This document shows, in pieces, positions 53,147 through 62,484 of a stretch of DNA of 64,000 nucleotides (within the stretch, counting starts at the first letter, position 1; the number at the start of each line of letters is the position of its first letter). Under the pieces are notes generated by a model. That model was not told where the DNA came from, searched no databases, and saw only the letters and a program-made list of their open reading frames with translations. This DNA is from Zeugodacus cucurbitae (lineage: Eukaryota > Arthropoda > Insecta > Diptera > Tephritidae). The translations under genes were made by a program, and so were the position numbers. The DNA lies in contig NC_071672.1 of assembly GCF_028554725.1 (NCBI RefSeq), positions 8,382,501 to 8,446,500 of the forward strand, in the 5' to 3' direction.

Positions 53147-56100
53147 TTAGTTTCCAGCTAATTGTCTTCGCCGCTTAAACACCTCACGCGCAAACACACC
53201 AAATAATTCTAATCGTTCGGCATCCCAACTAGTGGAGATCACACCACTAACATCTAACCGTCCATCAGTCCAACTAATCCCCATACCCCCAAGGTCCCTA
53301 ATGTCCGAGTACATCGGGCATTCAGCAATAACATGCACCCAATCCTCAACACGCGCTCCACACATACATTCCATTACATCAGAGAGGCGCCTCTGATGCA
53401 AAAAAGCATTCAAAGGCCCATGCTCCGTAAGTAGGAAACCCAGACTCAGACAGAATCTGAAATCTGGGTTTTCCCCAACAAACCCAACATCCCGAATGTA
53501 CTCATAAGTCACACGACCGTTAGGACTATTATCCCAACGTTCTTGCCACCTACTCCTAACCCTGTCATCTAGAAGCCTCTTGCTTCCTAGATATCCCAAC
53601 CTCTCCACATCATCGTCAGAAATCCATTCATTCCGCAGCAATAACACACTCAAACCCCTCCTCAACCTGAAAGAAACAGCACGCTGTAAAACAATCAGGT
53701 CAAGAGGGGGCACACCCAATAAAACCTGCAACGCATCCGTAGAAACGGTGCGACATACAGGCAAACAGGCAAGCATCATACAACGCTGTATAGAAAGAAG
53801 TTTTCGATGACCCGAAACCATCGTAGCCACCCTCCACCATATAGGAGATCCATAAGTAGCACAGGCCACAAACAAACCTCGATATATGGAGCGAACAGCA
53901 CGACGCCCGAGACCCCAATCACTCCGTAAAACGCGCCTGACACTACCAACAATCGCCTGCAGCCGCCGCTTCACATTCACCAAGTGTGGAGTAAAACACA
54001 TTCTTTCACTCATGGTCAACCCCAGATATTTGACTTGCGTCACATACCTGATGCTGACCCCATTCACACGGACAACCGGTGGACGCCCCGGTGACAGTCT
54101 ACCCTTTAAGAGCATTGTCACCGTTTTATCCATCGATATGTCAACCCCCACACCCACACCCCAATTATGAGCAATCTCCAACAATTGCCCTCCTACCCTT
54201 TCAATCTCAGACCTCGAACAGCCTTCGACTAAAAGAAGCAGGTCATCCGCATACGCACAACATCTGCAGAGTGGTTCGAGCTGCCCAAGGAGTGAGTCCA
54301 TCATGAGGTTCCAAATATATGGACCACAGATGGATCCCTGCGGGCAGCCACGAACCACTCCAATCTCCACACTCCCATTCATACCAACGATAGAGGCTTT
54401 CCTGTCCGAAAAGAAGCTCCGCCAGAGACTAATTTCCGAACAGTTAAGTTCCTCTAGCCGTTGAATCACACGATCCCAGATTAGGTAATCAAACGCCCCC
54501 TTGAAGTCAACAAATATGCCAAGGACATATTTGTTGGTATTCTCCCTCACAGCATTCTGAACATACATCCAGGCATCTTCTACACTGCGTCCTTTCCTGA
54601 ACCCATACTGCCTATTCGACCTCAAATCCCGCGTTAGCTCCTGAAGCCGTTCCACCATAACTCTTTCCAGCACTTTTCCAAGCACTGGAAGGAGACTGAT
54701 GCCCCGATAAGAACGAGGATCACTCCTGATCTTATCAGGAGACTTCAGGAGAGGAACAACCCTGGCACTTTTCCACTCACGTGGAAAATATCCCTCACAA
54801 ATGCACTTATCATAAATGACCTCCAAGTATTCCGGAATGAACTTCCACAAGCATTTGCACATCTCTCCGCTCAGACCATCAAAACCTGGAGACCGTTTAG
54901 ACCTGACCAGGCCAAAGGCATATCCCAGCTCCCCATCATCTAATGGAGGAACAGGTACCTCATGTGCATGGGGTGCCTGAACCTCAGCCCTGGGAAAGAA
55001 CGCTCCTAACAGAACCCCAGCACACTCTCTCCACGTTGATAACACAGTGTCACCAACACGAAGAGAGGTGATATCCTCCCTCTTACGACCCCTGCAGATC
55101 TTATAGACCTGACCCCAGGGGTCATCCCTATTGTCATTCACAAAACTCCTCCACTCTTCTTCTTTAATTTTCACAATCATATCTTTATATTCATTCATCG
55201 CACAACTAAAATCATACCTAATCTGGGACAGCCTGTCAGAATTGAACCGCCGAGCACGTTGAAACTTTCGTCTCAACCGCCGGACAGTCCTCCTCTTCAA
55301 GGTTAACTCATGCGTCCACCACTTAATTTTTCTAACCCTAAAACTTCCACACTTCCTGAACAATCTGTCATTCACACCCCACACCAACTCACACAGCCGA
55401 GCAATTTGCTCATCCACTTCCAGATCATCAAACACTCTAAGCGGTATTTCTAACACCGCTTCCCTTACACTCTGTCCATATCGGTTCCAGTCAATACCAG
55501 AGGTACGCCATCGCCGCAATGGACTCACACACACCAAAGGAGGGGAACGAGGAGCAACCACAATTTGGATCAAATTATGATCACGCAGACCCCACCCTCC
55601 TCTAACCTCCCACTTAAAATCAAACACTCTACTTGCTGCCTCATTCATAAGCGTCACGTCAATATCACTCACACCCCTAGGCCCATCAAACGTATACCAC
55701 TCACTCGGCTCATTCAGAATGTGAAGGCCCTTAGCCAACACCCATTCATTCATTACCTCGCCTCGAACGTGGCTTTGATATCCAGACGAATGTCTGGATA
55801 CCTTACTAAACCACATCGAGGACGAGGCATTCGCATCCAACCCTAGGACTAATGGGCTACCACTCGCCAGAAGTAGTAACTTATCCATATAGCCCAGGTA
55901 GGGCTCTAGGGGCTCGCTAAATTTGCAATACAAACTAGCGACAATCATTCTACCGAACTCCCCCTCTATAGACACACACACCCCCTGTTGTGACGAATCC
56001 AAGACTACACAATCGTAGCCGGAATCATTCACAACTATTGCAGCATTAACCCCAAGGTCCGTAAAGACTCTAAAACCTCCAGGAAGATCCCGAACCACAC

Positions 56101-56176
56101 CATTGGTGGCGTAAGGCTCCTGAAGTAAGGCAATGCCACACCCCCCCTCAATCATACAACCCCCCAACTCACACAT
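53147..56176 (-). CDS. R1 ORF2, copy A5, shifted start and altered endonuclease motif
   Basis: 1009 residues from the internal MCELGG start, because the C run at 56212-56220 carries the same extra base as A4. Ser213 is Arg as in A4. YADD and the C-terminal zinc motif are intact. Private changes include Gly to Asp in VVRDLPGG and Gly to Glu in LLTEHGPL. The protein is A4-like at its N-terminal side and A3-like in part of its C-terminal third, evidence for exchange between copies. Confidence 0.88.
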   Translation of the reverse strand: MCELGGCMIEGGCGIALLQEPYATNGVVRDLPGGFRVFTDLGVNAAIVVNDSGYDCVVLDSSQQGVCVSIEGEFGRMIVASLYCKFSEPLEPYLGYMDKLLLLASGSPLVLGLDANASSSMWFSKVSRHSSGYQSHVRGEVMNEWVLAKGLHILNEPSEWYTFDGPRGVSDIDVTLMNEAASRVFDFKWEVRGGWGLRDHNLIQIVVAPRSPPLVCVSPLRRWRTSGIDWNRYGQSVREAVLEIPLRVFDDLEVDEQIARLCELVWGVNDRLFRKCGSFRVRKIKWWTHELTLKRRTVRRLRRKFQRARRFNSDRLSQIRYDFSCAMNEYKDMIVKIKEEEWRSFVNDNRDDPWGQVYKICRGRKREDITSLRVGDTVLSTWRECAGVLLGAFFPRAEVQAPHAHEVPVPPLDDGELGYAFGLVRSKRSPGFDGLSGEMCKCLWKFIPEYLEVIYDKCICEGYFPREWKSARVVPLLKSPDKIRSDPRSYRGISLLPVLGKVLERVMVERLQELTRDLRSNRQYGFRKGRSVEDAWMYVQNAVRENTNKYVLGIFVDFKGAFDYLIWDRVIQRLEELNCSEISLWRSFFSDRKASIVGMNGSVEIGVVRGCPQGSICGPYIWNLMMDSLLGQLEPLCRCCAYADDLLLLVEGCSRSEIERVGGQLLEIAHNWGVGVGVDISMDKTVTMLLKGRLSPGRPPVVRVNGVSIRYVTQVKYLGLTMSERMCFTPHLVNVKRRLQAIVGSVRRVLRSDWGLGRRAVRSIYRGLFVACATYGSPIWWRVATMVSGHRKLLSIQRCMMLACLPVCRTVSTDALQVLLGVPPLDLIVLQRAVSFRLRRGLSVLLLRNEWISDDDVERLGYLGSKRLLDDRVRSRWQERWDNSPNGRVTYEYIRDVGFVGENPDFRFCLSLGFLLTEHGPLNAFLHQRRLSDVMECMCGARVEDWVHVIAECPMYSDIRDLGGMGISWTDGRLDVSGVISTSWDAERLELFGVFAREVFKRRRQLAGN

Positions 56177-56221
56177 AACGGCATACGACCCCTGACAATT
56201 AAGCTGAAAAACCCCCCCCCA

Positions 56222-57691
56222 TCAGTGTCTGGAGAGGGCACGCTCAACAACGCCACAGTAAATCGGGCAAACAGCTGACATCATAAGATGCCCAGCTGGC
56301 CTACCCTTAAATGCACAGTTGCGACAATGAGGGGCATTACCACAACCGGCAGCTCTATGTCCTTCTTGACCGCACCGCCTACAAACATCTGATTTGGCCC
56401 TACACTCAGCCACTCTATGGTCAAAACCCATACACCGGAAGCAGCCAGCAACTGGGCTATCCGGTCGAACCCTGAAGGAGAACCACTTTATGTAGCACCT
56501 TCCCGCCTCCAAAAGGGCGGACATTAATTTGTCCGACCCCTCAAGGACAACGTTGGTGCAACCATCAGCAGCCACCTTCCAGGGCCGACTGACCATCCGC
56601 ACATCTGACTTTCGTGCCTCAGGGCTGATGTCCTGAAGGTTCAACCGAAAGAGCTCCTCCATGAAGTCATCATGGGAGATTTCGGTGTGAACCCCCTGAA
56701 CCACAACCCGCGGACCCAACTTCCGGTTCACACTCACATCCAACCCCACCTCCCCGAACTTGGCATTATTCGCCACCTTTTCCCTCTCTAAAACAGAGGG
56801 GGTGCGAATAACCACCCCACCACCCTTAATCGGCTTCACCTCGTGTACACGCACTCCGAGGGAAGGTCCCACCTCCTTCACGACCTTCTTAATCACCTCC
56901 TTAGAGGAGGTGGTAGGGGCCTTGCTTCTCACCACCACCGACCAAGTCTCAACCGGCTTCGGCAATGCCGGAGCAATCGCCTCCAACACTGGCGCTGGAG
57001 GCGCACGCACCGACTCAGCCGGAGCCAAACCCACAACCGACCTCTTCGATTGGGGAATAGATCCCCCACAACCCCCCCTGAGAGCGTCAACCTGACCGCG
57101 AAGATGGGCATTCTCGGTTACTACCGTCATCAGAAGCGCCTCGTACTTCGAGGCAAGCTCCATCAGCCCCTTCGCAGTAGTGACCTCAAAGTCTTCAACC
57201 CCAAACACCAATGCGTTTAATTCCGCCGTCACTGCCTTCATGGCAGCAACATGGCTAATAGCGCCTCCCCCAACCACACCACCATTTTCTCCACCCTCCT
57301 TAACAGCGCTAACAGGACACTCCTTTGCAGAAGTACCCTTAATGCGCTTCTTCCCCTTAATCCTTACTACACCTCCACGCTTGCTAACAATAGGGTGGAC
57401 AACCACTTCTTCAGCGGTGTCACCCATATCAGCACAACTACTCCCATCCCCTAACATCACCAACGATGGCGATCCTATCCTAACCTTCCTACGCGGCGGG
57501 GACCCAACCGAAGGTCCAGTACCTTCATCAGCCGACGAGGTCTCCACTGCTAACGCTAGCTCTTTCCCCTCATTCCCAGCAGGGTGCTTAGCCCTTCTCC
57601 TCCGTGAGGGAAGCATTTCTACTTCCGGCCTTTCACCAGGCAGGCTGATCCGCCGGCAAAACACTGGCACAGAAGCCACTCGACCAGACAA
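56222..57691 (-). CDS. R1 ORF1 nucleic-acid-binding protein, copy A5
   Basis: An intact 489-residue frame that differs from A4 only slightly (Leu retained in NRKLGPRV). Cys in AADGCTNV and Lys in ARKSDVRMV are shared with A4. All three cysteine/histidine clusters are present. Confidence 0.93.
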   Translation of the reverse strand: MSGRVASVPVFCRRISLPGERPEVEMLPSRRRRAKHPAGNEGKELALAVETSSADEGTGPSVGSPPRRKVRIGSPSLVMLGDGSSCADMGDTAEEVVVHPIVSKRGGVVRIKGKKRIKGTSAKECPVSAVKEGGENGGVVGGGAISHVAAMKAVTAELNALVFGVEDFEVTTAKGLMELASKYEALLMTVVTENAHLRGQVDALRGGCGGSIPQSKRSVVGLAPAESVRAPPAPVLEAIAPALPKPVETWSVVVRSKAPTTSSKEVIKKVVKEVGPSLGVRVHEVKPIKGGGVVIRTPSVLEREKVANNAKFGEVGLDVSVNRKLGPRVVVQGVHTEISHDDFMEELFRLNLQDISPEARKSDVRMVSRPWKVAADGCTNVVLEGSDKLMSALLEAGRCYIKWFSFRVRPDSPVAGCFRCMGFDHRVAECRAKSDVCRRCGQEGHRAAGCGNAPHCRNCAFKGRPAGHLMMSAVCPIYCGVVERALSRH

Positions 57692-58228
57692 GACTTGGAA
57701 CAGCTGCTCTCAAGACACGTGTGACTGAACGCACTGAAGGAACTAACTATAAGAATAGAATCGTCCAGTAGCTGCTACCACCTAAGCAGTCGATTATTGC
57801 GAAATCGCAAGGGCACAACCCACAACTCCAGCCAACGGTCTGGAACTGGTCACCCAATAAACCGCCGGACAGAACAAAGTCCCCGTAACGGCTCCAAGCC
57901 AACCGATGTGGAGCTGAACCAAATCGCACTGTAGGTCAAAGGTTAACAGCTACGAACGCAGTCTAAACAAAAATCAGCACCTTCAACACTCGGACAGACA
58001 CCGGCACCCTTTGAGCAAAACCTGCCCAATCCCCCCGGAAACAAGTGGCAACTCAGTACCAGACGCTCGACACAACACTCACTGGCAGAAAAACCAAAAA
58101 GCAGAAAAACAACAAACACAGAAAACACTGAGACTCTATGAGAGTCAGCACCCACGCTAACAATGTGGGTAAACCACGTAAACCCCAAAAGGTACTACCT
58201 AACACGCGCCTACACACACAAAACTACT

Positions 58229-58355
58229 GTGCTCAAAAACACCTGTGCTCGAAAACACCTGTGCTCAAAAACACCTGTGCTCGAAAACACCTATGCTCAA
58301 AAACACCTGTGCACGAAAACACCTGTGCTCAAAAAACACCTGTGCTCAAAAAAAA
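58229..58355 (-). repeat. 16-bp minisatellite in the A5 5' UTR, 8 units
   Basis: The longest version, eight units. The last unit is followed by A runs expanded relative to A4. Confidence 0.85.
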
Positions 58356-58919
58356 ACAAAAAAAAACAAATTACGTCACACAAAAACACTTGCTCAAACA
58401 AATTTTCCTTTCACAAAAACAAATTCAAATTTCCAAAAATACACTCAACTACACGTATATAAATAAACACCTGCCGCAATGTAAAAATTTTCAAAAGCCA
58501 GCTATGATATGCACACACAAACTAACAAATGAGAAAATATACATACAATTGTATATATATTCAAACACTTGCAGTAATGTAAAAATACACAAAGCCAACT
58601 ACAGAAAAAGTATACACGTACTGACAAACTTTATCTACACATACAATCGAACATATATTGAAAATGAAAAATTTTTTATGAAAAACACACATATATACAC
58701 ACACGTATATATTAATATACTAATGCGTAAATATGTATGCAAATACGCTAAAAAACTACCACAAATCACAAACTAATACACAAATACTCAAAATGAATGT
58801 ACCTACATCCAATGCTGAGGGCTCCCACACAAAAAACACCAATTCACACAAAATTCACGACACAGAAAACGCACAGAAACGAAAACACGTCTGAACAATC
58901 TGAAATTCTACAATCGAAT

Positions 58920-59299
58920 CGCAAATAGGGACAGTAGGAATCTCCTGAATTCCTTTTTGCGCGTCACTAATAAGATGACGATGCATTTGGCTACGTAAAT
59001 AAAATCATTTTTATGCCCGCCGTTTAACCAAACTTAGTTTTTTTTATATGCAAATATACGTGGTTTCGGCGTTTTGGCTCTTTATATGTGGTTTCGGCTC
59101 TTCGCAAATAGGGACAGTAGGAATCTACTGAATTCCTTCATGCGCGTCACTAATAAGATGACGATGCATTTGGCTACGTATATAAAATCATTTTTATGCC
59201 CGCCGTTTAACCAAACTTAGTTTTTTTTATATGCAAATATACGTGGTTTCGGCGTTTTGGCTCTTTATATGTGGTTTCGGCTCTTCGCAAATAGGGACA
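58920..59299 (-). repeat. 28S-derived satellite, two units (183 bp)
   Basis: The 14-mer cgcaaatagggaca recurs at 58920, 59103 and 59286 with exact 183-bp spacing. The first two units differ in the tttttgcgcg versus ttcatgcgcg variant. Confidence 0.92.
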
Positions 59300-60072
59300 G
59301 ATGTGGATTTGTTTTAACGTATGTACCTGCCTGTGAAGGCCTTACCATACGTGTATTCAAAAACACAAATGGATTAATACAATGCGTCAATCAGCGCCCT
59401 GTATTTGTAGCTATGCACACTTCCAGTACCAATTGGCGTGTGGTATGGACACACTTATGCCACCTTGGTAGGGCCGAGGCCCATCTAAAACCTCTGCCGT
59501 ACTTTGGGTCCGGCACCCGGTTGGTTGCAACTCCACACCGAGAAGCCAAAAGCCCTCTGCCTGCATTTAGGTTTAGAAACCACAGCCACCACGATACTCC
59601 CCGAAGGGCCGTAACCCAACGAGCAGGCGGAAACCGAAGCCTCCTGGGCTCCTGCTCCCCGTGGCACCGAGTTTAAGTCTCTGGTAAGACTTTGTAGCCG
59701 AAGCTACTTCCAGTTGAGCCTTTCCATACTGCTCTGCACTGGTAGGCAATTGTGGCTTGAACACAATTGCCCTTTTTGAAAGGAGTGACCAATTCCTTTT
59801 TGGAAAAAGCTAAATCAAAAAGATAACATAATTCCGTTCAAGCCATGAAATATATTATCTAGCACGTATAGATAACAGCCTGAGTATCAGCCATTAGCAT
59901 CAGCCTGTTATCTATTTGTGCATGTTTGGATTTTAGTCGCCTCTTACGACAGGCATACCTTACCTCGGGCATATTCTCGATCCAAACCCGCAGGACCTGA
60001 TGGGATTTTAGTCGCCTCTTACGACAGGCATGCCTTACCTCGGGCATATTCTTTACCCGTACCCGCAGGGTA
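59300..60072 (-). mobile_element. S4: 773-bp non-autonomous R1-like element
   Basis: A complete S element between cgcaaatagggaca (59286-59299) and gcaaatagggaca (60073-60085), with 28S-derived units on both sides. This is the clearest case of an S element sitting inside the satellite as an insertion. It reads gatgtgg at the 3' end where S1 has aatgtgg. Confidence 0.8.
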
Positions 60073-60450
60073 GCAAATAGGGACAGTAGGAATCTCCTGA
60101 ATTCCTTTTTGCGCGTCACTAATAAGATGACGATGCATTTGGCTACGTAAATAAAATCATTTTTATGCCCGCCGTTTAACCAAACTTAGTTTTTTTTATA
60201 TGCAAATATACGTGGTTTCGGCGTTTTGGCTCTTTATATGTGGTTTCGGCTCTTCGCAAATAGGGACAGTAGGAATCTCCTGAATTCCTTTTTGCGCGTC
60301 ACTAATAAGATGACGATGCATTTGGCTACGTAAATAAAATCATTTTTATGCCCGCCGTTTAACCAAACTTAGTTTTTTTATATGCAAATATACGTGGTTT
60401 CGGCTTTTTGGCTCTTTATATGTGGTTTCGGCTCTTCGCAAATAGGGACA
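60073..60450 (-). repeat. 28S-derived satellite, two units
   Basis: Target 14-mers at about 60072, 60255 and 60437 define two units of 183 and 182 bp between S4 and S5. Confidence 0.9.
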
Positions 60451-61223
60451 GATGTGGATTTGTTTTAACGTATGTACCTGCCTGTGAAGGCCTTACCATA
60501 CGTGTATTCAAAAACACAAATGGATTAATACAATGCGTCAATCAGCGCCCTGTATTTGTAGCTATGCACACTTCCAGTACCAATTGGCGTGTGGTATGGA
60601 CACAATTATGCCACCTTGGTAGGGCCGAGGCCCATCTAAAACCTCTGCCGTACTTTGGGTCCGGCACCCGGTTGGTTGCAACTCCACACCGAGAAGCCAA
60701 AAGCCCTCTGCCTGCATTTAGGTTTAGAAACCACAGCCACCACGATACTCCCCGAAGGGCCGTAACCCAACGAGCAGGCGGAAACCGAAGCCTCCTGGGC
60801 TCCTGCTCCCCGTGGCACCGAGTTTAAGTCTCTGGTAAGACTTTGTAGCCGAAGCTACTTCCAGTTGAGCCTTTCCATACTGCTCTGCACTGGTAGGCAA
60901 TTGTGGCTTGAACACAATTGCCCTTTTTGAAAGGAGTGACCAATTCCTTTTTGGAAAAAGCTAAATCAAAAAGATAACATAATTCCGTTCAAGCCATGAA
61001 ATATATTATCTAGCACGTATAGATAACAGTCTGAGTATCAGCCATTATCATCAGCCTGTTATCTATTTGTGCATGTTTGGATTTTAGTCGCCTTTTACGA
61101 CAGGCATACCTTACCTCGGGCATATTCTCGATCCAAACCCGCAGGACCTGATGGGATTTTAGTCGCCTCTTACGACAGGCATGCCTTACCTCGGGCATAT
61201 TCTTTACCCGTACCCGTAGGGTA
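60451..61223 (-). mobile_element. S5: 773-bp non-autonomous R1-like element
   Basis: Full-length S copy, nearly identical to S4 (both start gatgtgg). It differs by a cattatcatc variant in the hairpin region, also found in S6, and by cttttacgac in one of the two 74-bp modules. It is bounded by target sequence on both sides. Confidence 0.8.
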
Positions 61224-61419
61224 GCAAATAGGGACAGTAGGAATCTCCTGAATTCCTTTTTGCGCGTCACTAATAAGATGACGATGCATTTGGCTACGTA
61301 AATAAAATCATTTTTATGCCCGCCGTTTAACCAAACTTAGTTTTTTTTATATGCAAATATACGTGGTTTCGGCGTTTTGGCTCTTTATATGTGGTTTCGG
61401 CTCTTCGCAAATAGGGACA
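61224..61419 (-). repeat. 28S-derived satellite, one unit
   Basis: A single unit between S5 and S6, with target sequence at 61224-61236 and 61406-61419. Confidence 0.9.
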
Positions 61420-62181
61420 AATGTGGATTTGTTTTAACGTATGTACCTGCCTGTGAAGGCCTTACCATACGTGTATTCAAAAACACAAATGGATTAATAC
61501 AATGCGTCAATATTTGTAGCTATGCACACTTCCAGTACCAATTGGCGTGTGGTATGGACACACTTATGCCACATTGGTAGGGCCGAGGCCCATCTAAAAC
61601 CTCTGCCGTACTTTGGGTCCGGCACCCGGTTGGTTGCAACTCCACACCGAGAAGCCAAAAGCCCTCTGCCTGCATTTAGGTTTAGAAACCACAGCCACCA
61701 CGATACTCCCCGAAGGGCCGTAACCCAACGAGCAGGCGGAAACCGAAGCCTCCTGGGCTCCTGCTCCCCGTGGCACCGAGTTTAAGTCTCTGGTAAGACT
61801 TTGTAGCCGAAGCTACTTCCAGTTGAGCCTTTCCATACTGCTCTGCACTGGTAGGCAATTGTGGCTTGAACACAATTGCCCTTTTTGAAAGGAGTGACCA
61901 ATTCCTTTTTGGAAAAAGCTAAATCAAAAAGATAACATAATTCCGTTCAAGCCATGAAATATATTATCTAGCACGTATAGATAACAGTCTGAGTATCAGC
62001 CATTATCATCAGCCTGTTATCTATTTGTGCATGTTTGGATTTTAGTCGCCTTTTACGACAGGCATACCTTACCTCGGGCATATTCTCGATCCAAACCCGC
62101 AGGACCTGATGGGATTTTAGTCGCCTCTTACGACAGGCATGCCTTACCTCGGGCATATTCTTTACCCGTACCCGCAGGGTA
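61420..62181 (-). mobile_element. S6: non-autonomous R1-like element, 11-bp deletion
   Basis: 762 bp. It lacks 11 bp (cagcgccctgt in S5) near 61510. It shares the cattatcatc and cttttacgac variants with S5. S4 to S6 with their spacers form a higher-order repeat of about 1 kb, so some copies may have arisen by unequal exchange. Confidence 0.78.
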
Positions 62182-62484
62182 GCAAATAGGGACAGTAGGA
62201 ATCTCCTGAATTTCTTTTTGCGCGTCACTAATAAGATGACGATGCATTTGGCTACGTAAATAAAATCATTTTTATGCCCGCCGTTTAACCAAACTTAGTT
62301 TTTTTTATATGCAAATATACGTGGTTTCGGCGTTTTGGCTCTTTATATGTGGTTTCGGCTCTTCGCAAATAGGGACAGTAGGAATCTACTGAATTCCTTC
62401 ATGCGCGTCACTAATAAGATGACGATGCATTTGGCTACGTAAATAAAATCAAAAAATGGTTTCGGCTCTTCGCAAATAGGGACA
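62182..62484 (-). repeat. 28S-derived satellite, one full and one deleted unit
   Basis: 14-mers at about 62181, 62364 and 62471. The second unit is only 107 bp because a central part has been lost after aaataaaatc (about 62450). It ends with the target copy next to A6. Confidence 0.88.

Larger units (their letters stand above)
52641..58919 (-). mobile_element. R1-clade element A5, mosaic of A3-like and A4-like sequence
   Basis: 6.28 kb. The 5' flank is cgcaaatagggaca (58920-58933) and the 3' flank gcaaatagggaca. The 5' two-thirds match A4 (extra C in the run at 56212-56220, GLRDHN, 5' UTR variants). Part of the 3' third matches A3 (IWWRVATMV, SDVMECMC, caccaagtgtgg). The switch lies between about 53980 and 54230. 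Confidence 0.9.
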
